Assembly: GCF_003573695.1 (NCBI RefSeq)
Contig: NC_039365.1
Location: 133,325,466-133,389,465 of the forward strand
From: Papaver somniferum
Lineage: Eukaryota > Streptophyta > Magnoliopsida > Ranunculales > Papaveraceae
DNA length: 64,000 nt
Reading direction: 5' to 3'
The translations under genes were made by a program, and so were the position numbers. The notes under the pieces were generated by a model. It was not told where the DNA came from, did not search any database, and saw only the letters and a list, made by a program, of their open reading frames with translations. Shown here one piece after another: positions 11,028 to 24,048 of this stretch. The first letter of the stretch is position 1. Each line of letters begins with the position of its first letter.

Positions 11028-14000
11028 ATGAAAGTTGTTTCTTGGAATGTCCAAGGTCTTAAAACACCAGCTACTAGAGATCACCTTTGGGACATAATTA
11101 GATCCCAAGATCCTGACATCATATTCCTTTGGTAAACTAAAATACATGAAGATAAGATGAGATCTTTATTAGCCCCTTTAAGGTATCCAAACATGAAATT
11201 CCTTCAACCTGTTGGTCTTTCTGGAGGTTTGGCGCTTTTGTAGAAAGATGGGTTTATCTGTGATGTGGTTAGTTGTGAAAACAACATGATCCATGCTGCA
11301 GTTCAATATGATCCAAGTTTCTTGTATATATGGGTATTGTGATTATTCTAAGAAGAAAATTCAGTGGGAATTCATCAAGGACATTTGTCTTAATATTTCT
11401 CAGCCTTGGGTACTTCTTGGTGATCTTAATTTTCATATTTTAGATTCTTCTTCAACTGGTTCTTCTTCAGAAGATGGTTTAGTAAATTCCATAATCAATG
11501 AGGTGAGCTTGCAAGACTTGGGTTTCATAGGTAGAGAACACACTTGGTCTAATAATAATATGGGTACTGGTATCAAAAGATCAAGGCTAGATATGGCTTT
11601 TGTTAATGGCTCATGGAATCAACATTTTCAAGATTCTAAACTCATTCATCTTCAACAGTCTAGAAGTGATCATTGCCCCATTATGTTGGTGACAGATTAC
11701 TCTTAACCAAAGCTTTGGAAGCCTTTTAAGTTCTTTAAAACTTGGCTGCAGGATAGAACTTGTGCAGCTGAAATTGCAAAAGCATGGGAAAAATCAGTTC
11801 AAGGATCTCCAAGTTACATGCTCATTAAAAGACTTCAATTTACAAGGAATACTCTATCTAGATGAAACAAAACTCACTTTGGTATTGATCAGAATGTTGA
11901 TTTTTTTCAACAAAAATTATATGAGATACAAGCTTTACCTTTTTCTCAAGATAATACTGCAAAGGCAATTGAAGTAAATAGAGAATTGGATAAATGGCAT
12001 AAGATTGAACAAGAGTTTTACAAACAAAAATCTAGGGATACTTTTGTTAAAGAAATGGATTACAACACTAAGTATTTCCATACTTTAACAAAGAGGAAGA
12101 GATCTAGAAACAACATTGATTCCTTAAAGACTGAAGATGGTTCTTGGCTTCATTATAGAGAAGACATATTTGTGTTGGTAACTCAGCATTTACAAAAATA
12201 AGTACTTCTCATGATCCTTCCATTGAAGAACAACATTATATTCACATTCCCACTCTGATTTCAGAAGAAGATAATAGGTTACTTCTACTTCCACTATCTA
12301 ATGAAGAGATATACAAGATTCTTAAAAGCATGGAAAGCTGGTCAGCCCCAGGGCCTGAGGGATTTCAAGATGGATTCTATAAGTCTCAGTAGAATATTGT
12401 TGGTGCTGATGTTTGTGACATGGTTAAGAATTTTTTTGAAACAAAGTATTTGCCTAAACAGATTAACAAAACCTACATATCCTTAATCCCTAAGAAGAAT
12501 AAACCTTGTTCCCTTTCTGATTTTAGACCTATTGGTCTATGCAATACCTCTTACAAGGTCATTTCCAAGATTCTTATATCAAGAATGAAACCCCTGATGG
12601 AAAGAATCATTTCTCCTTATCAAGCAGCATATGTTTCAGGCAGACTGATTAATGACAACATAATTATAGCTTATGAACTGATTCATTCAATGAAGAAAAA
12701 AGAAGGAGAAATTAGTTGGTTAGCTTTGAAGCTTGACATTTCCAAAGCTTTTGATAGATTGGAGTGGTCATTTCTTCTTAAAGTTCTACAGAGTTTTGGT
12801 TTCAGTGAGGACTGGTGTCAACTAATCAAACAATGCATCAACACTACTTCTCTATCTGTCATGCTTAATGGGTCACCTTGTGAAGAATTTTCTCCAACTA
12901 GAGGTATTAGACAGGGTGATCCAATGTCTCCATATCTCTTCATTATTGCAATGGAATGGTTTTCAACAACCCTTATAGAAGCTCATACTTCCAAAGCTAT
13001 CAAAGGTATTTCAGTTGCAAGAGGAGCACCACTTATAAATCATCTTTTGCTGATGATTGTCTCATTTTTATTCAATCCAATTTAACCAATGTGAATATTC
13101 TTCTTAAAGTCTTGAAGGATTTTAGTTCACAATCTGGTCAGGTCATTAATTTTGACAAGTCTTCTGTTTTTTATAGTAACAACATGGATCCATCTGTGTG
13201 CAATACTCTCAGTAGCATTTTGGGAGTTCAAAGTATGGATAAAAATGAGAAATATTTAGGTTCCCCTCTAATTATTGGTAAATCCAAAGTGAAAGATTTT
13301 GAAGATATACAACTTGCTTTTGAAAGAAGATTGGGTAATTGGCAAGGCATAAATCTACATCAATCTGGTGGAACTACTATGGTTAAAGCAGTTCTCAATG
13401 CTATACCTATGTACCAGATGAGTACTTTTAAGATGCCAAAAACTTTAATTAAGAAGCTAGATGCATCGCAAAGGAAGTTCTGGTGGGGTTACAAGTCTAA
13501 TAGAGGTCTAAACTTAATAGCATGTCAGAATATGAGTTTGTCTAAAGACCTAGGAGGTCTAGATTTCAGATATCTTGAGATGTTAAATCATGCTCTTCTT
13601 ACAAAAATTGCTTGGATAATTTTCCAAAACTCTGATCATCTTCTTACTAGAATTCTCAAAGCAAAATACTTTAAGAAAGAAGAGTTTCTACATCTTGAAG
13701 AAGAAAAGAGCAATTCATCTTGGACCTGGAAAGGGATTGAACTTGGTCTCTCTATTATTCAACAACACTACATCATGGAAGTTAACAATGGCAAGAATAC
13801 TAAAATCTGGGTTGACAGGTGGATCATAGGGCTCGACATCAGAGTTGTGCCACTTCATCCTCATCACCTATAATATGAGTTTGTCAGTGAGCTAATTCTG
13901 CCCGAGTCTAACAACTGGAATATTCCTCTCCTCAATGATATTTTCAGTCCAGATATTGTTGATAGAATCAAAAACATGCAGCTCTCTCATGAAGAACAAG

Positions 14001-15145
14001 ACATAGTTAGATGGGCTCCTTCTAAAGATGGTGTTTTTTCTGTTAAAACTGCTTACAATAAACTCACAGAAGCCAAAGTTCAGAATCAGATTGCTTTAAC
14101 TGACGTTCCAACATCAGTTTGGAAAGCTCTTTGGAAAATGAAGCTTCCACAACGTGTTTTATTATTTATATGAAAGTGTCTGAAAAATATAGTCCCTACA
14201 AGAGTTAGATTATCTCAGGCTATGCATGATATGGAAACACATTGTGAGAGCTGCAAGGAAGATGAAGAAACACTTTTCCACATTCTTATTAGCTGTTCAC
14301 ATGTTAAAGCAGTATGGCGCTTTTTTAACATCAATATTGACCAGATTATCTCTCAATGCCAGTCTGTAAAAGAATGGATTATCTCATGGTTCAGTGATGT
14401 TCAGAATGCTGGAAGTAAAGAAATCAACAACTGGAGAAGTTTGTTAATGGTGGGAAGCTGGATTATATGGAAGGAAAGATGTGATTGTGTCTTTCAAGAT
14501 AAGAAGCTGATAACTATGAACACAATCACCAGAATTCAGTTGTTGTTGAATAGCTACACTGCCTGCACTCAAGACAGTTCAAATTCCTATCCACAAATTA
14601 ATTATGCTCAATCTGACTCTCACTCTAATAGCTCATTATGCTTGCAAGATATTATAGATGAATTTGTTATTTTTAAATTCTTTGTTGATACATCTTTTGA
14701 CCCTAATACCAATGAGTGTGGTTCTGGCATTGTGTTGTATAACACCTTAGGTGCAAGAGTTGGCTTCAAAGGATCCTATGCAGCTGGCTTAATTGATGCA
14801 GAGGCTGGAGAGTGCAAAGCTGTACTAGAGGGGATGAGATAGGCTAAAGCAATGGATCTGGATAGCATTCATTTGGTAGCTGACGCAGAGATAGTAGTCA
14901 ATTCAATCAATAACGAAGTTCTGGCTGTTAGATGGGAGAATAGGAGAACCATCCAAGACATTAAGATTTTACTTAAAACTTTTAATTCTTTTAAAGTTTC
15001 ACATGTCAAGAGAGATTTAAACTCTTTAGCTGATTCTATTTCAAAAGTAGTTAGGAAAGACAAGCTTTCTGTGGAAGAATTCAGTCATGATGTTGCACAT
15101 CTTGACACCGTTCTATCCAGGTTTTTAGACCCTCGTATTTCTTAA
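11028..15145 (+). pseudogene. LINE ORF2 (endonuclease, RT, RNase H), disrupted
   Basis: The polyprotein starts with MKVVSWNVQGL, the first endonuclease motif. The element then shows GDLNF, TWSN, RLDMAF and SDHCPI (11293-11706), reverse transcriptase with ISPYQAAYVSGR, LKLDISKAFDRLEW and GIRQGDPMSPYLF (12420-13040), and the FADD active-site box at 13046-13057. A zf-RVT-like segment (CESCKEDEETLFHILISC) follows, then an RNase H region beginning FFVDTSFDPN, with AEAGECKAVLEG (to about 14842) and the C-terminal part to 15145. In-frame stops include 11133, 11241, 11704, 12390, 13871, 14171 and 14840. Frameshifts lie near 11310, 11760-12000 and 13035. It cannot make a full product. Confidence 0.92.
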
Positions 15146-15170
15146 TAAAATCTCTACACTTTTATCAAAA

Positions 15171-15182
15171 AAAAAATTAAAG
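15171..15182. repeat. Right target-site duplication of the LINE
   Basis: The word aaaaaattaaag follows or merges with the A tail and matches 8770-8781. The first As could equally belong to the tail, so the certain duplication is at least about 7-12 bp. Confidence 0.75.
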
Positions 15183-16560
15183 AGAAAAGCTAACAAAAAT
15201 GATCTCAATCAAGCAAAACAACAGAGAATCAACCTTGAAAATACAGTTGTGCAAAGGATAAAAAGCTAACAAAAATTAAAAAAAAAAAAAAAAGAGAAAA
15301 GCTAACAAAAATTATATCAATCAACTAAAACAACTGAGAATCATACCTTGAGAATAGAGTTGTGCAAAGGATGAATATAATTTTAGAATAAAAGAAACGG
15401 TTTGACATTAAATGAGAGGAATAACTCCCAAATAAATGGCATTAAAAATCTAAATTCATTGTCTTAAATAAAATTAATTTAGAATAAAAGAAATGGTTTG
15501 ACATTAAATGGGAGGAATAACAATGACATCAAATTTCCACATGATACAAAAAAATTGAAGAATAACATACATACATAATCAAGAAACTCTAATCCATTTG
15601 ATACGAACATGTACACGACTCTAATCCAACAAAGAGTATGAACTCTCTAACAAAAGTAACAATACAGTTAAAAAATGCTATTTACCGATCCAAGTTAAGT
15701 GCATAACAATTGAACCATCGTTTTCTTCGTCATTTATTTTCACTCCATGTAAATCCTATGATTTTGGCCCAAAGAAGTTAAAGTTTAATTGGACAATTCC
15801 CTGTCCAGAGAAAAATAAAAAATTTAGTGTAAAAAAAAAGGAAATTAAATGGTACGGCATTAAAAATAACCTAACATAAAAATAAATATGAATAGATAGC
15901 AATCATATTTGATCAGTATCTTTTGACTACAAATGAAAAACAAAATCATGATAACAAAATACAATATTTAATAAAGAGAAATTAAACTGCATAAATGACA
16001 CAAATATTAGGCGCGAGGCACCATGAATCCGTTGATGTTAAACAAAAAATTAAAGAGGAAAGCTAACAAAAATAATCTCAATCAAGCAAAACAACAGAGA
16101 ATCATACCTTGAGAATAGAGTTGTGAAAAGGATGAAAAGCTACAAAATTAAAGAGAAAAGTCAACAAAAATTATCTAGAGAAATTAAACTGCATAAATGA
16201 CACAAATATTAGGCGCGAGGCACCATGAATCCATTAATCTTAAACAAAAATTTAAAGAGAAAAGCTAACAAAAATTATCTCAGTCAAGCAAAATAACAGA
16301 AAATCATACCTTGAGAATAGAGTTGTGCAAATGATGAAAAGCTAACAAAAATTAAAGAGAAAAACTAACAAAAATTATCTCAATCAACCAAAACAATAAA
16401 AAATCATACTTTGAGAATAGATTTGTGCAAAGGATGAATAGAGGTGTTAATTTAGAATAGAAGAAACGGTTTGACATTAAATGGGAGGAATAACTCCCAA
16501 ATAAATGATATTAAAAATATAAATTCATTGTCTTAAGTAAAATTAATACGTGAATTAATC
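15183..16560. repeat. Tandem duplication unit 1 remainder, unit 2 and sub-repeats
   Basis: 15566-16053 is the second copy of the 8278-8781 segment. Around it a sub-repeat of about 90-110 bp ('gagaaaagctaacaaaaat' ... 'ataccttgagaatagag') recurs at about 15182, 15294, 16056, 16256 and 16355, with a short partial copy near 16152. The block 'gacattaaatgggaggaat' with 'aactcccaaataaatg' occurs near 15405 and 16470, giving a period near 1.07 kb on that side. No gene is visible. The sub-repeats account for unequal unit lengths. Confidence 0.75.
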
Positions 16561-18034
16561 TGGACCCTTCTTTATATCCCTAAAATGTGGATTGAAAATC
16601 TTAAATATGTAGCTCAATCTAGACCATTCTTTATATATCAGAAATGTAATTGAATAACTAAAATATGTATCTCAATATGGACCATCCTTTGTGTCCAAAC
16701 TGTAGATCTCCGTCCAAAGGAAAAAACACCACTGTCCCCTATAATATAGATGGTTTATTCCACCAAAGTTTACATGTTTTTTTTTGTTTTTTTTTTAAAG
16801 TAGGCCTCCTCAATGTCAATTTTTGACTCCACCACTGCCACCGTCACTGCCGCCCACCCCATGTAGGTTGTTGGACGCAATTCTAATTTCCAATCACAAA
16901 TGCCATGTATGAAGTTTAGATTGAACAAAATGTCGTCAATTGATTATTTTCATTATTTTTTTTCCATGTATATATTCTTTTTTGTATTGCAATCAATTTA
17001 TTTTAACATTAAAAAATCATGATTTATACGATATAGTACTAAAGATAACAGGGGTAGCATTTCGGTGATCCAACTACGATCATGAAACTATTATCTTGTA
17101 TGATATCATCCCTGAAATATATGGTACATTCCTTTATCAAAAGTGTTAAAAAAAACTAACCACATCTTCCACACTATGATGTTATCGATGTTGTAACGAC
17201 AACATAAAATTAATATTGTCCATCACTACTCACCAGCACTACTTCTTCCACCACAAACCAGGGGTGGAGCCAGGATTTTAAGGAAAGGGGGAGAAAAACT
17301 CTTGGAAAGTTGGATACATGTGAAAAATGGACTGTATATCCCATTTTATGATAAAAGAACAAAAATAAATATAATTGTGCTTGGCGCCGCCCTTAACCAC
17401 CACTAATATTTCGGCCTCCACCTCTTCTACTACTCATTGTCGCCAAAAATGTCTATTGATATTATTTACCAAAATTACTTATTAATAGAAATTATTTTAT
17501 CTTATTTCCCCAAAGAAAACGTACAATACGAGTTTAGACGATATAAATAAATATTATAACTAATTAAGAAAACATTTATAATTAAATAATGATTAGTCAT
17601 TTATTATGAGAAATTAGTGAAAACTAATTAATAAAGCACTTTATAATGAATAGATTATTTATTATTTGCAATTAGTGAAATACTAATTAATAAAGCAATT
17701 ATGATATTTAAGTTGAACAAACCACCACCGTTGATTTATCTTTTCTATTAATTCCAACCAAGGTGGAACACTGGTAGAAAGCCATTCTTATGACACAATA
17801 GGTCATGAGTTCGAACCTCCCAATTATAATTTTTTAAAATCCATATCTTGACTTGAGTATTCATTTGTAATTCATAATATTGGAATTAACGCCACGCGTG
17901 CGAGTTGTAGGGGGTGGTCAGGAGAACCACATCTCTTGATTTATCTTTGTCTGGACAAATCCTGACCACCACTAACACAGGCTAACTTAGTCTAGCTTTG
18001 TTTTATACTAATGACATGCTAACTTATAGACACT
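16561..18034. other. Non-coding DNA with old duplicated segment
   Basis: No gene. 17043-17960 is the diverged counterpart of 5220-5800 (shared ordered blocks). The stretch from about 17945 leads directly into the DMC1-like exon fragment, so the duplicated element and the fragment may be one mobile unit. That link is inference. Confidence 0.45.
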
Positions 18035-18256
18035 AAGAAGCTTTAATATGCAGGAATATACAACTGCAATGGATTGACGATGCATACCAAAAGGTAAAAC
18101 TCACTTTTTGATTTTGAATCTTAAGTTCTTGAGAATGTCATGGTTTTGTTATAATTTTGATTGATTTTCTCTTCTTTCGTGTAGAATTTAACTATATTTA
18201 AAAGATTATTAAAATCTAAAGTCGATAAAATCTGTGAAGCAGCCGAGAAAATAGTT
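18035..18256 (+). pseudogene. DMC1: DMC1 meiotic recombinase fragment, two exons
   Basis: Two exon pieces of a DMC1/RAD51-family recombinase in native order. The first (18035-18093) reads KKL, a stop, then YAGIYNCNGLTMHTK and ends at a GT donor. The second (18185-18256) follows a TAG acceptor and reads NLTIFKRLLKSKVDKICEAA then EKIV before GTAAGT. In functional DMC1 this is the N-terminal DNA-binding (HhH-like) region before the RecA core. The fragment is dead: a TAA stop sits at about 18044-18046, one base appears lost from an A run at the donor so the two exons no longer share frame, and the conserved GIKGL is changed to IFKRLL. No further DMC1 exon (Walker A/B) was found within the next kilobase. 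RAD51 is less likely because the GIYNCNGLTMHTKK wording matches DMC1. Confidence 0.82.
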
Positions 18257-18816
18257 GTAAGTATTTAAACCATCTTCTTAAACTACTCTGGATTTTGGAT
18301 TTGTTGATTGTATAATTTTCCGTTCATTTTTGTTCACTTCTGAATATTGGATCGTTCATTGTTGTCTTACTAAGAATTTTTAGTTACATTACTGAAAGCA
18401 ATGCCTTGTTTAGAGTAAGATCCTCTATGTTTTTTCACTTTATTTCAAATCATGACTTTGTTTTTCGAATCATCACTTTGTTTTTCTAATCTGACTTTGT
18501 GAGTTGTAATTAATGATGCCTTTTTTTTCTTTCAAAGAGGTTATCAACATTTATAAATGTTTTTACCTTTGTTTTTTAACTTCTAAAGTGATGCTCTTTA
18601 AAAGATTTCAAAAATAAGATGTATTAGTATGTTGTTAACTGAATAAGATTACATGTTTAAAAATGAGCAAACGATTGATGTTTTTATAAATTACTCTTAA
18701 TCTTACTGCAACAAAGGAATTGTAATTTTTGATTGGATGAGACAAATACATAACTAATTGTAACTATTTATAGAAAAAATAAGATTTAAGAAACAAAACA
18801 TTTTTTGTATATGTAA

Positions 18817-18850
18817 CTAGTATATGACCCGTGGCGTAACGGCCCGGGCT
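18817..18850 (-). mobile_element. Helitron-type 3' terminus (copy 3)
   Basis: The minus strand gives a hairpin (arms CCGGGCCGTT / AACGGCCCGG-like, imperfect), then 'acgggtcatata' and CTAG followed by T. The pattern and orientation match copies 1 and 2. The body would extend to the right; its 5' end was not found. Confidence 0.58.
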
Positions 18851-21800
18851 GTGGGTTTGTGTATATGACAATGTCTGACTTTCGTACTTTGGTTAGAATT
18901 CTATATCACCCATGAGTAAAGCAATGTAATATTACAACGTGAATGAGATATGTAACATTACACCTTAAACACAACATCATAAAAAAAGGATCATGGTCTT
19001 CTTTTCCATCTTCTCAAATATCTGCACATCCAGTTTCTGTACTTATGCATACATTTTGACAGTTGATAATAAATTTTCTATTTGTTTTTTTTTTCCTTCT
19101 GATTATTGGTACTCCATGCTCTTTCAGGTTAAATCTCATCAACGACTTTGATTGTTCTACCCATAGTCTATACACTTCCACATACAACATTACGCCCTAT
19201 TTGATCTAATTCCGATTTGTAGATCAGAGAATGAAAAGAAATTGATATTGGCATTACCTCCTAATAGGTAGGAATTTGTGTCATTTATATATGTTACCTA
19301 ATGTTATTGGCTCTCACATTCATGAGATTTGTTGTAATGGCATAGCTTTATGTAATGGTATTGCAAAAGAAACCGATACACTGCTTTCTAACCTATGGTT
19401 CATTATATGCTTCATCGTTTTCATGCGTTCTGAAGGACCAAAATATGAGGCAGTCACCACCTGGTGCTCTCTAGGTCGAATGGCTTCATATGTTGGTCCT
19501 GGGCTTCATGTAGCACATGCATCTGGATTTTATGTTTTATTTCTTTTGAAGCATGGGATTTTATGTTTGAACCTAGGTTCAGTATATGGAGAAAAAAGAC
19601 ATATTACGTATAATTTTTTGTTCATAAATGTTCATATAAATTTCAAGTTTATGGTGCATGGCAATATTTGTGATTTTAACTCTGGCCGAATGGCAAAGTA
19701 ATTGATGACCTCTCCAAATATTCAATAGCATTTGTGGGGAATATTCTCATGGACCAATTCTAAAAAGGTCTCCTCCGGGTTCATGACGGTAATTTGGCAT
19801 GCATGAGATGAAGGGCCTCAATATGGAGAAATCACTTATGATATCCATAACTGGAAATTAGTTACATATCCAGTATACATTATGTCGTTACCTCCCAAAA
19901 GCATATGCATACATTTTGGCCAAATCCAAACTTTCCAGCAATGTATAATACTGTTGTTTCCTCATTAAAAATTGATAAAACGGATATGTGACCCTATCAA
20001 ATTCCTGACTTGTGCAGTACGAAACATTTGTAAATAAATGTTAAAGAATTTGTTTAAATAGTACGTATGCAACCTAATAGGTATATACAAATCACATAAG
20101 TATTTTACCTATTACCAAACAATGATCGTCTGTAATCAAAATCTATCAAAATCAGTTGTGCTTAATCGGATTTCCTATGATTACTTAAATTTAATTGCAG
20201 CACAACATGAAATCCCTATGTTTGACCATATATTAAAAATAGAAAAGTGAAAGACCCAATCTTTATAAGATCGAGTTTAGTTTACAGTTTTACAAATCAT
20301 GGCTCTAACTTCCCAAATTACAGAAATATCGTAAGCATCGTATCAGTGTCTAAGGTTGAATGATCTTCCAACAACACGTCTTTTTCCTGTAAAAAATTCC
20401 CCTACTAACTGACGATATTACTTCAAACCCCAGTAGTACATACCTAACCCTCGTAGAATTGTATAATCTCGAATGATCCTTTTAACAACAATTTACTTTC
20501 CATTGAGCTTTTTACTCTTTGTTTTAGGTTGTATTCCTTCAACATCAGCATGATTTCGTTGCAAAAATTAATGGTCAAATCTGCTAATAATTACCCTGCA
20601 CAGAAGCACAACAATGATAATCAAAATCTATCACCTACTAAAAAATCTTAGCTTCCAGTTTCATAGTACAAATATCATCAGTCAATACCCAAATACAATC
20701 TCGAACAACACATTGATAGTTCTAGGTTGTATGCCTTCGACATCAGCATGATTTCATTGCAAAAATTAACGGTAATGATTACCCTGCACAGAAGCACAAC
20801 AATGATATTGCATGTCAAACGATTGGTAAAGGAAGCAAATAACCTCACTCACTCTTTTTTCAAAACCACAAAAACAAATTGCACTGATGAAAAAGAGCAT
20901 AAAATGAAGTTGTTTCTCTGAAAAGATAATGGATTTGAATAGGGAAGATGAGTTTAACTTTATCAGTTGTATAAATATCATTTTCAATAACCAAAGTCGC
21001 CCAAGACAACACCCACTACAACAAATTTTTCCTAAATAAGATTCCTTCCAAAAGTGAAGAGTACTAACAACAAATTTTGCCCGATTTTAATATCAAGCAT
21101 ATACTGTGTCTGGTACTCATGAATCTATTCAAACTATCATATACAACTTTTTTTAAACACCAATATCAAGAAACCACTAACAAAAACAAAGTGCTTTACT
21201 TTTAACTTGGTGGTTTTATCCATATTAATTTGGTTACCCGGTCTTAGTGTTTAATTAGTTAATGTTGTGTGCATCATGTCGCTATATAGTAATTTTCATG
21301 CACGATTATCCCCAGCAAAAGACCAAAATAAAAATTCTACTATACAATACTGTATTACTTTAATATCAAAAACATAAAAATTAGACGAAATTCATACTAA
21401 CAAAGGCAAAGCATTATTCACAGTTCAAGCTCGTACACTTGTGTTTCACTTTTTTCGTTTCCTTAAAAGCTTTCTGTTTTTGGTTAGTAAACATTTTCCT
21501 ATCTGGAATGTCTCAAAAGTTCCTAATTCATTTCTAAATTAGTTTATTTCTGCTTTTTTTTATTGAATAATGAGAATGGAAGTCTAAAATCTAAATTATT
21601 CATGATCTCCAAGTGCTGGCTAGCAAAAACGAATCCAATAAACCTCTGAAGATTTTGTATATTAATTTATTGAGAACAACTTTGTCCTTGAAACAGGCTT
21701 ATGCACATATCTTGTTATTTCTTATATGTGTGAGTTAGGCTCATGACATTTCATTATATGAGTGATTAGCAACATTAAATAAAATAAGAGGATAAACTGG

Positions 21801-24048
21801 TAATGGAAAAAGATATGAATTCAGTAATTCAACCTTAGGCATTATCCAGTAGAAGGATCAACCCATGCATACTCGGACGAAGATCGAGTTACTAGAAACC
21901 TTATTTCCTCTGCCCTGCAAATAGCTAAATTCCAACCAGTACCAAAAAAATTCCATCAAAATGATAGAAATCTTCAACCAAAAACAATCGCAAATGTTGA
22001 GTAACGTATGATAAATGGGAAAGAAATGAACAACTTAAAACGATGCTGATGCCATTGTTTGAATAAAAATGACTATACATACTCGACTATTACTACTGAA
22101 CTAACACTTAGTAGATCATCATTTAATAGATTCGTGTTGTTTGCAATTTTGAAACTCTATTACAAAAAAATCGTCGTTTATTAAATTTAACTCTTACCTG
22201 ATAATTAACTTGAACTGAACATGTCGAAAGTTGATCTGTGATGCCATTATAACTTCCTGCATTAGTAAGAACAAAGACAGTAAAAGTAAATGGGGAATAG
22301 CCGCAATATTGCGGTTTAAAGTGAGAAAAATGACAATTGCTAGTGCAAAAGATGATCTCAAAACTATACAAAGAATATAAAAAAACAAAGGTGGATCATG
22401 ATTAGGTTATAGAAAAAAGACAAATTTGGAAGGAAAAAAAATAACAACCATTTTATCAACCAACCTGGGATAATGAAGATGTGCAATGGACAGATGTCTG
22501 AAAGGGAATGCAATTATTAGGTTGCACTGCGTACCTTTAATATTGGTAATACACGTACGGTGAATGGAATGAAAAGATCAAGACTGATCCAAATTGAGAA
22601 ACATAATTAAGAATGATTGGAGTGGAAACACTGTGATTAACCAAAGAAAAATGTAACTAATCTATTAAGAATTTCCGAATTGGCGATGAGGTAGAAACTC
22701 TTTAGTGAACCAAAGAAAAATAAATTAAGAATTGGCGATATAAGAACCCTAACCCCGAATCAACTAAAATCAGGATGAAAAATACCTCTTCTTTGAAAAC
22801 TTGCATGAATCATCCAGTTCACCGTTACAATTTTATGCAATAATCATTCAATTATATTTCTTCAGCAATATTATCATGTAATATACAAACAAAATAATCA
22901 AAGATGGGTAGTTATGTGTTGTCGTGTTGATCTACATGATTTACCTAAGATGGATGCTTCTCATTATATCCTCTCCCAAAAAAAAACTTTTGCAATACTA
23001 CATGAAAAACATTCACAAAAACCACTCCATCAGAGCAACTAAATGACCTCTTTTTTTATTGGGTATATATGGTTAATTGATGGACATCTGTATTTTTTTG
23101 TAATAGGAATACCTGGATTAAATGCCAGAAATTTTGGTACTGGTAAATGGTAATGGGGATCTTTAATGTGCATAACGTATGAAAATTAATGAGAGAAAAG
23201 TCCAAGTGAAACTGTAAAACTGGTGGAAGCAAACCTGGGACGTTGGATTAGGACGTAAAGGGAGGATACATCCTGAGCTACGATTTGTCTCATGCACTTT
23301 CCAGAACTTTGAGAATAATAGGAGTCGTCGATAGCTTATGAAGATCGATCTAACATCGTCGGATTTTGGAAAAAACATTTGTTTTTGTAATATAGATAAA
23401 CTAAAAGCGTTAAGACCGTAGATAAAATCTTGGGAAAATGAATTGAGTTATATGCGTACATATCTCATTCATTTTGATGATTTTTGTGCTTTTAATAGAT
23501 AGATCTCTAAATGATCCATCTTATTCATGTTATTCTTAAGTATGTGTTTCTTGTTTGAGTAAGTAGGGTTTCAAATTTGAATTAAAGCTACAAGATTGTT
23601 TAGATTTCATTTGCAGGCACTTGAATTAATGTTTTGTTGTGAAGGCACTAGTACTCGCAATAGACAGAGCAAGATCTACAAAAGTTAGGTAAAAGCTCGC
23701 AGGCAAGGTGTTGCATCACAATACTTGTGAGTATGTTTAACTATCTAGTATCGTTTCAGTGTCAAGAGATATTTACTGTGGTGGTTTTTTTAGGCTCCAA
23801 GGTTCAGCTGGAATGCACATGACATATATGTTCATGTCACTCAAAATTATTATGAGGAACTGTTTTTTTTGTAATTTAGCAAGTTAGTATATTTATGGGT
23901 AGCCTTTAAAGATATTTTAGCTTGTAATATTCTGTCATGGGTATTTACACTTATATTTTAGGACAACGCAAACATTGGTTGGAGCATTTGATGCTGGATC
24001 AGATGAATGTCACACCACTAGTAGTACACAAGTAGAGCCGGTAAGCTG
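18851..24048. other. Long gene-poor region
   Basis: About 5.2 kb without a supported gene. A 141-codon plus-strand frame (19276-19701) has no recognised domain, no splice context and a composition like its surroundings, so I do not call it a gene. Small splice-like junctions near 23600-24050 and 24340 hint at captured exon scraps, but no protein could be named. It may include the body of Helitron copy 3. Confidence 0.4.
20525..20810. repeat. Direct duplication, about 198 bp offset
   Basis: The word run from 'taggttgta' through 'catcagcatgattt' to 'accctgcacagaagcac' occurs at 20525-20620 and again from 20723. The copies differ by a few substitutions and by an extra stretch in the first. Non-coding. 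Confidence 0.75.

Larger units (their letters stand above)
8782..15170 (+). mobile_element. L1-type LINE (plant RNase H-bearing), decayed
   Basis: A non-LTR retrotransposon of about 6.4 kb in the plant L1 group. Order: 5' leader, ORF1 with a DUF4283-like region and a CCHC knuckle, then ORF2 with apurinic-type endonuclease, reverse transcriptase, zf-RVT-like zinc region and RNase H. It ends with an AATAAA signal (15144-15149) and an A run. A 12-bp duplication flanks it. It is inactive: ORF2 has several stops and frameshifts. It inserted into a tandem duplication, so it is younger than that duplication. Confidence 0.93.

Noticed and set aside
19276..19701. 141-codon plus-strand frame
   Set aside because: No recognised domain or gene structure; length is within chance for this region. 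Kept only as a remark in the region entry.
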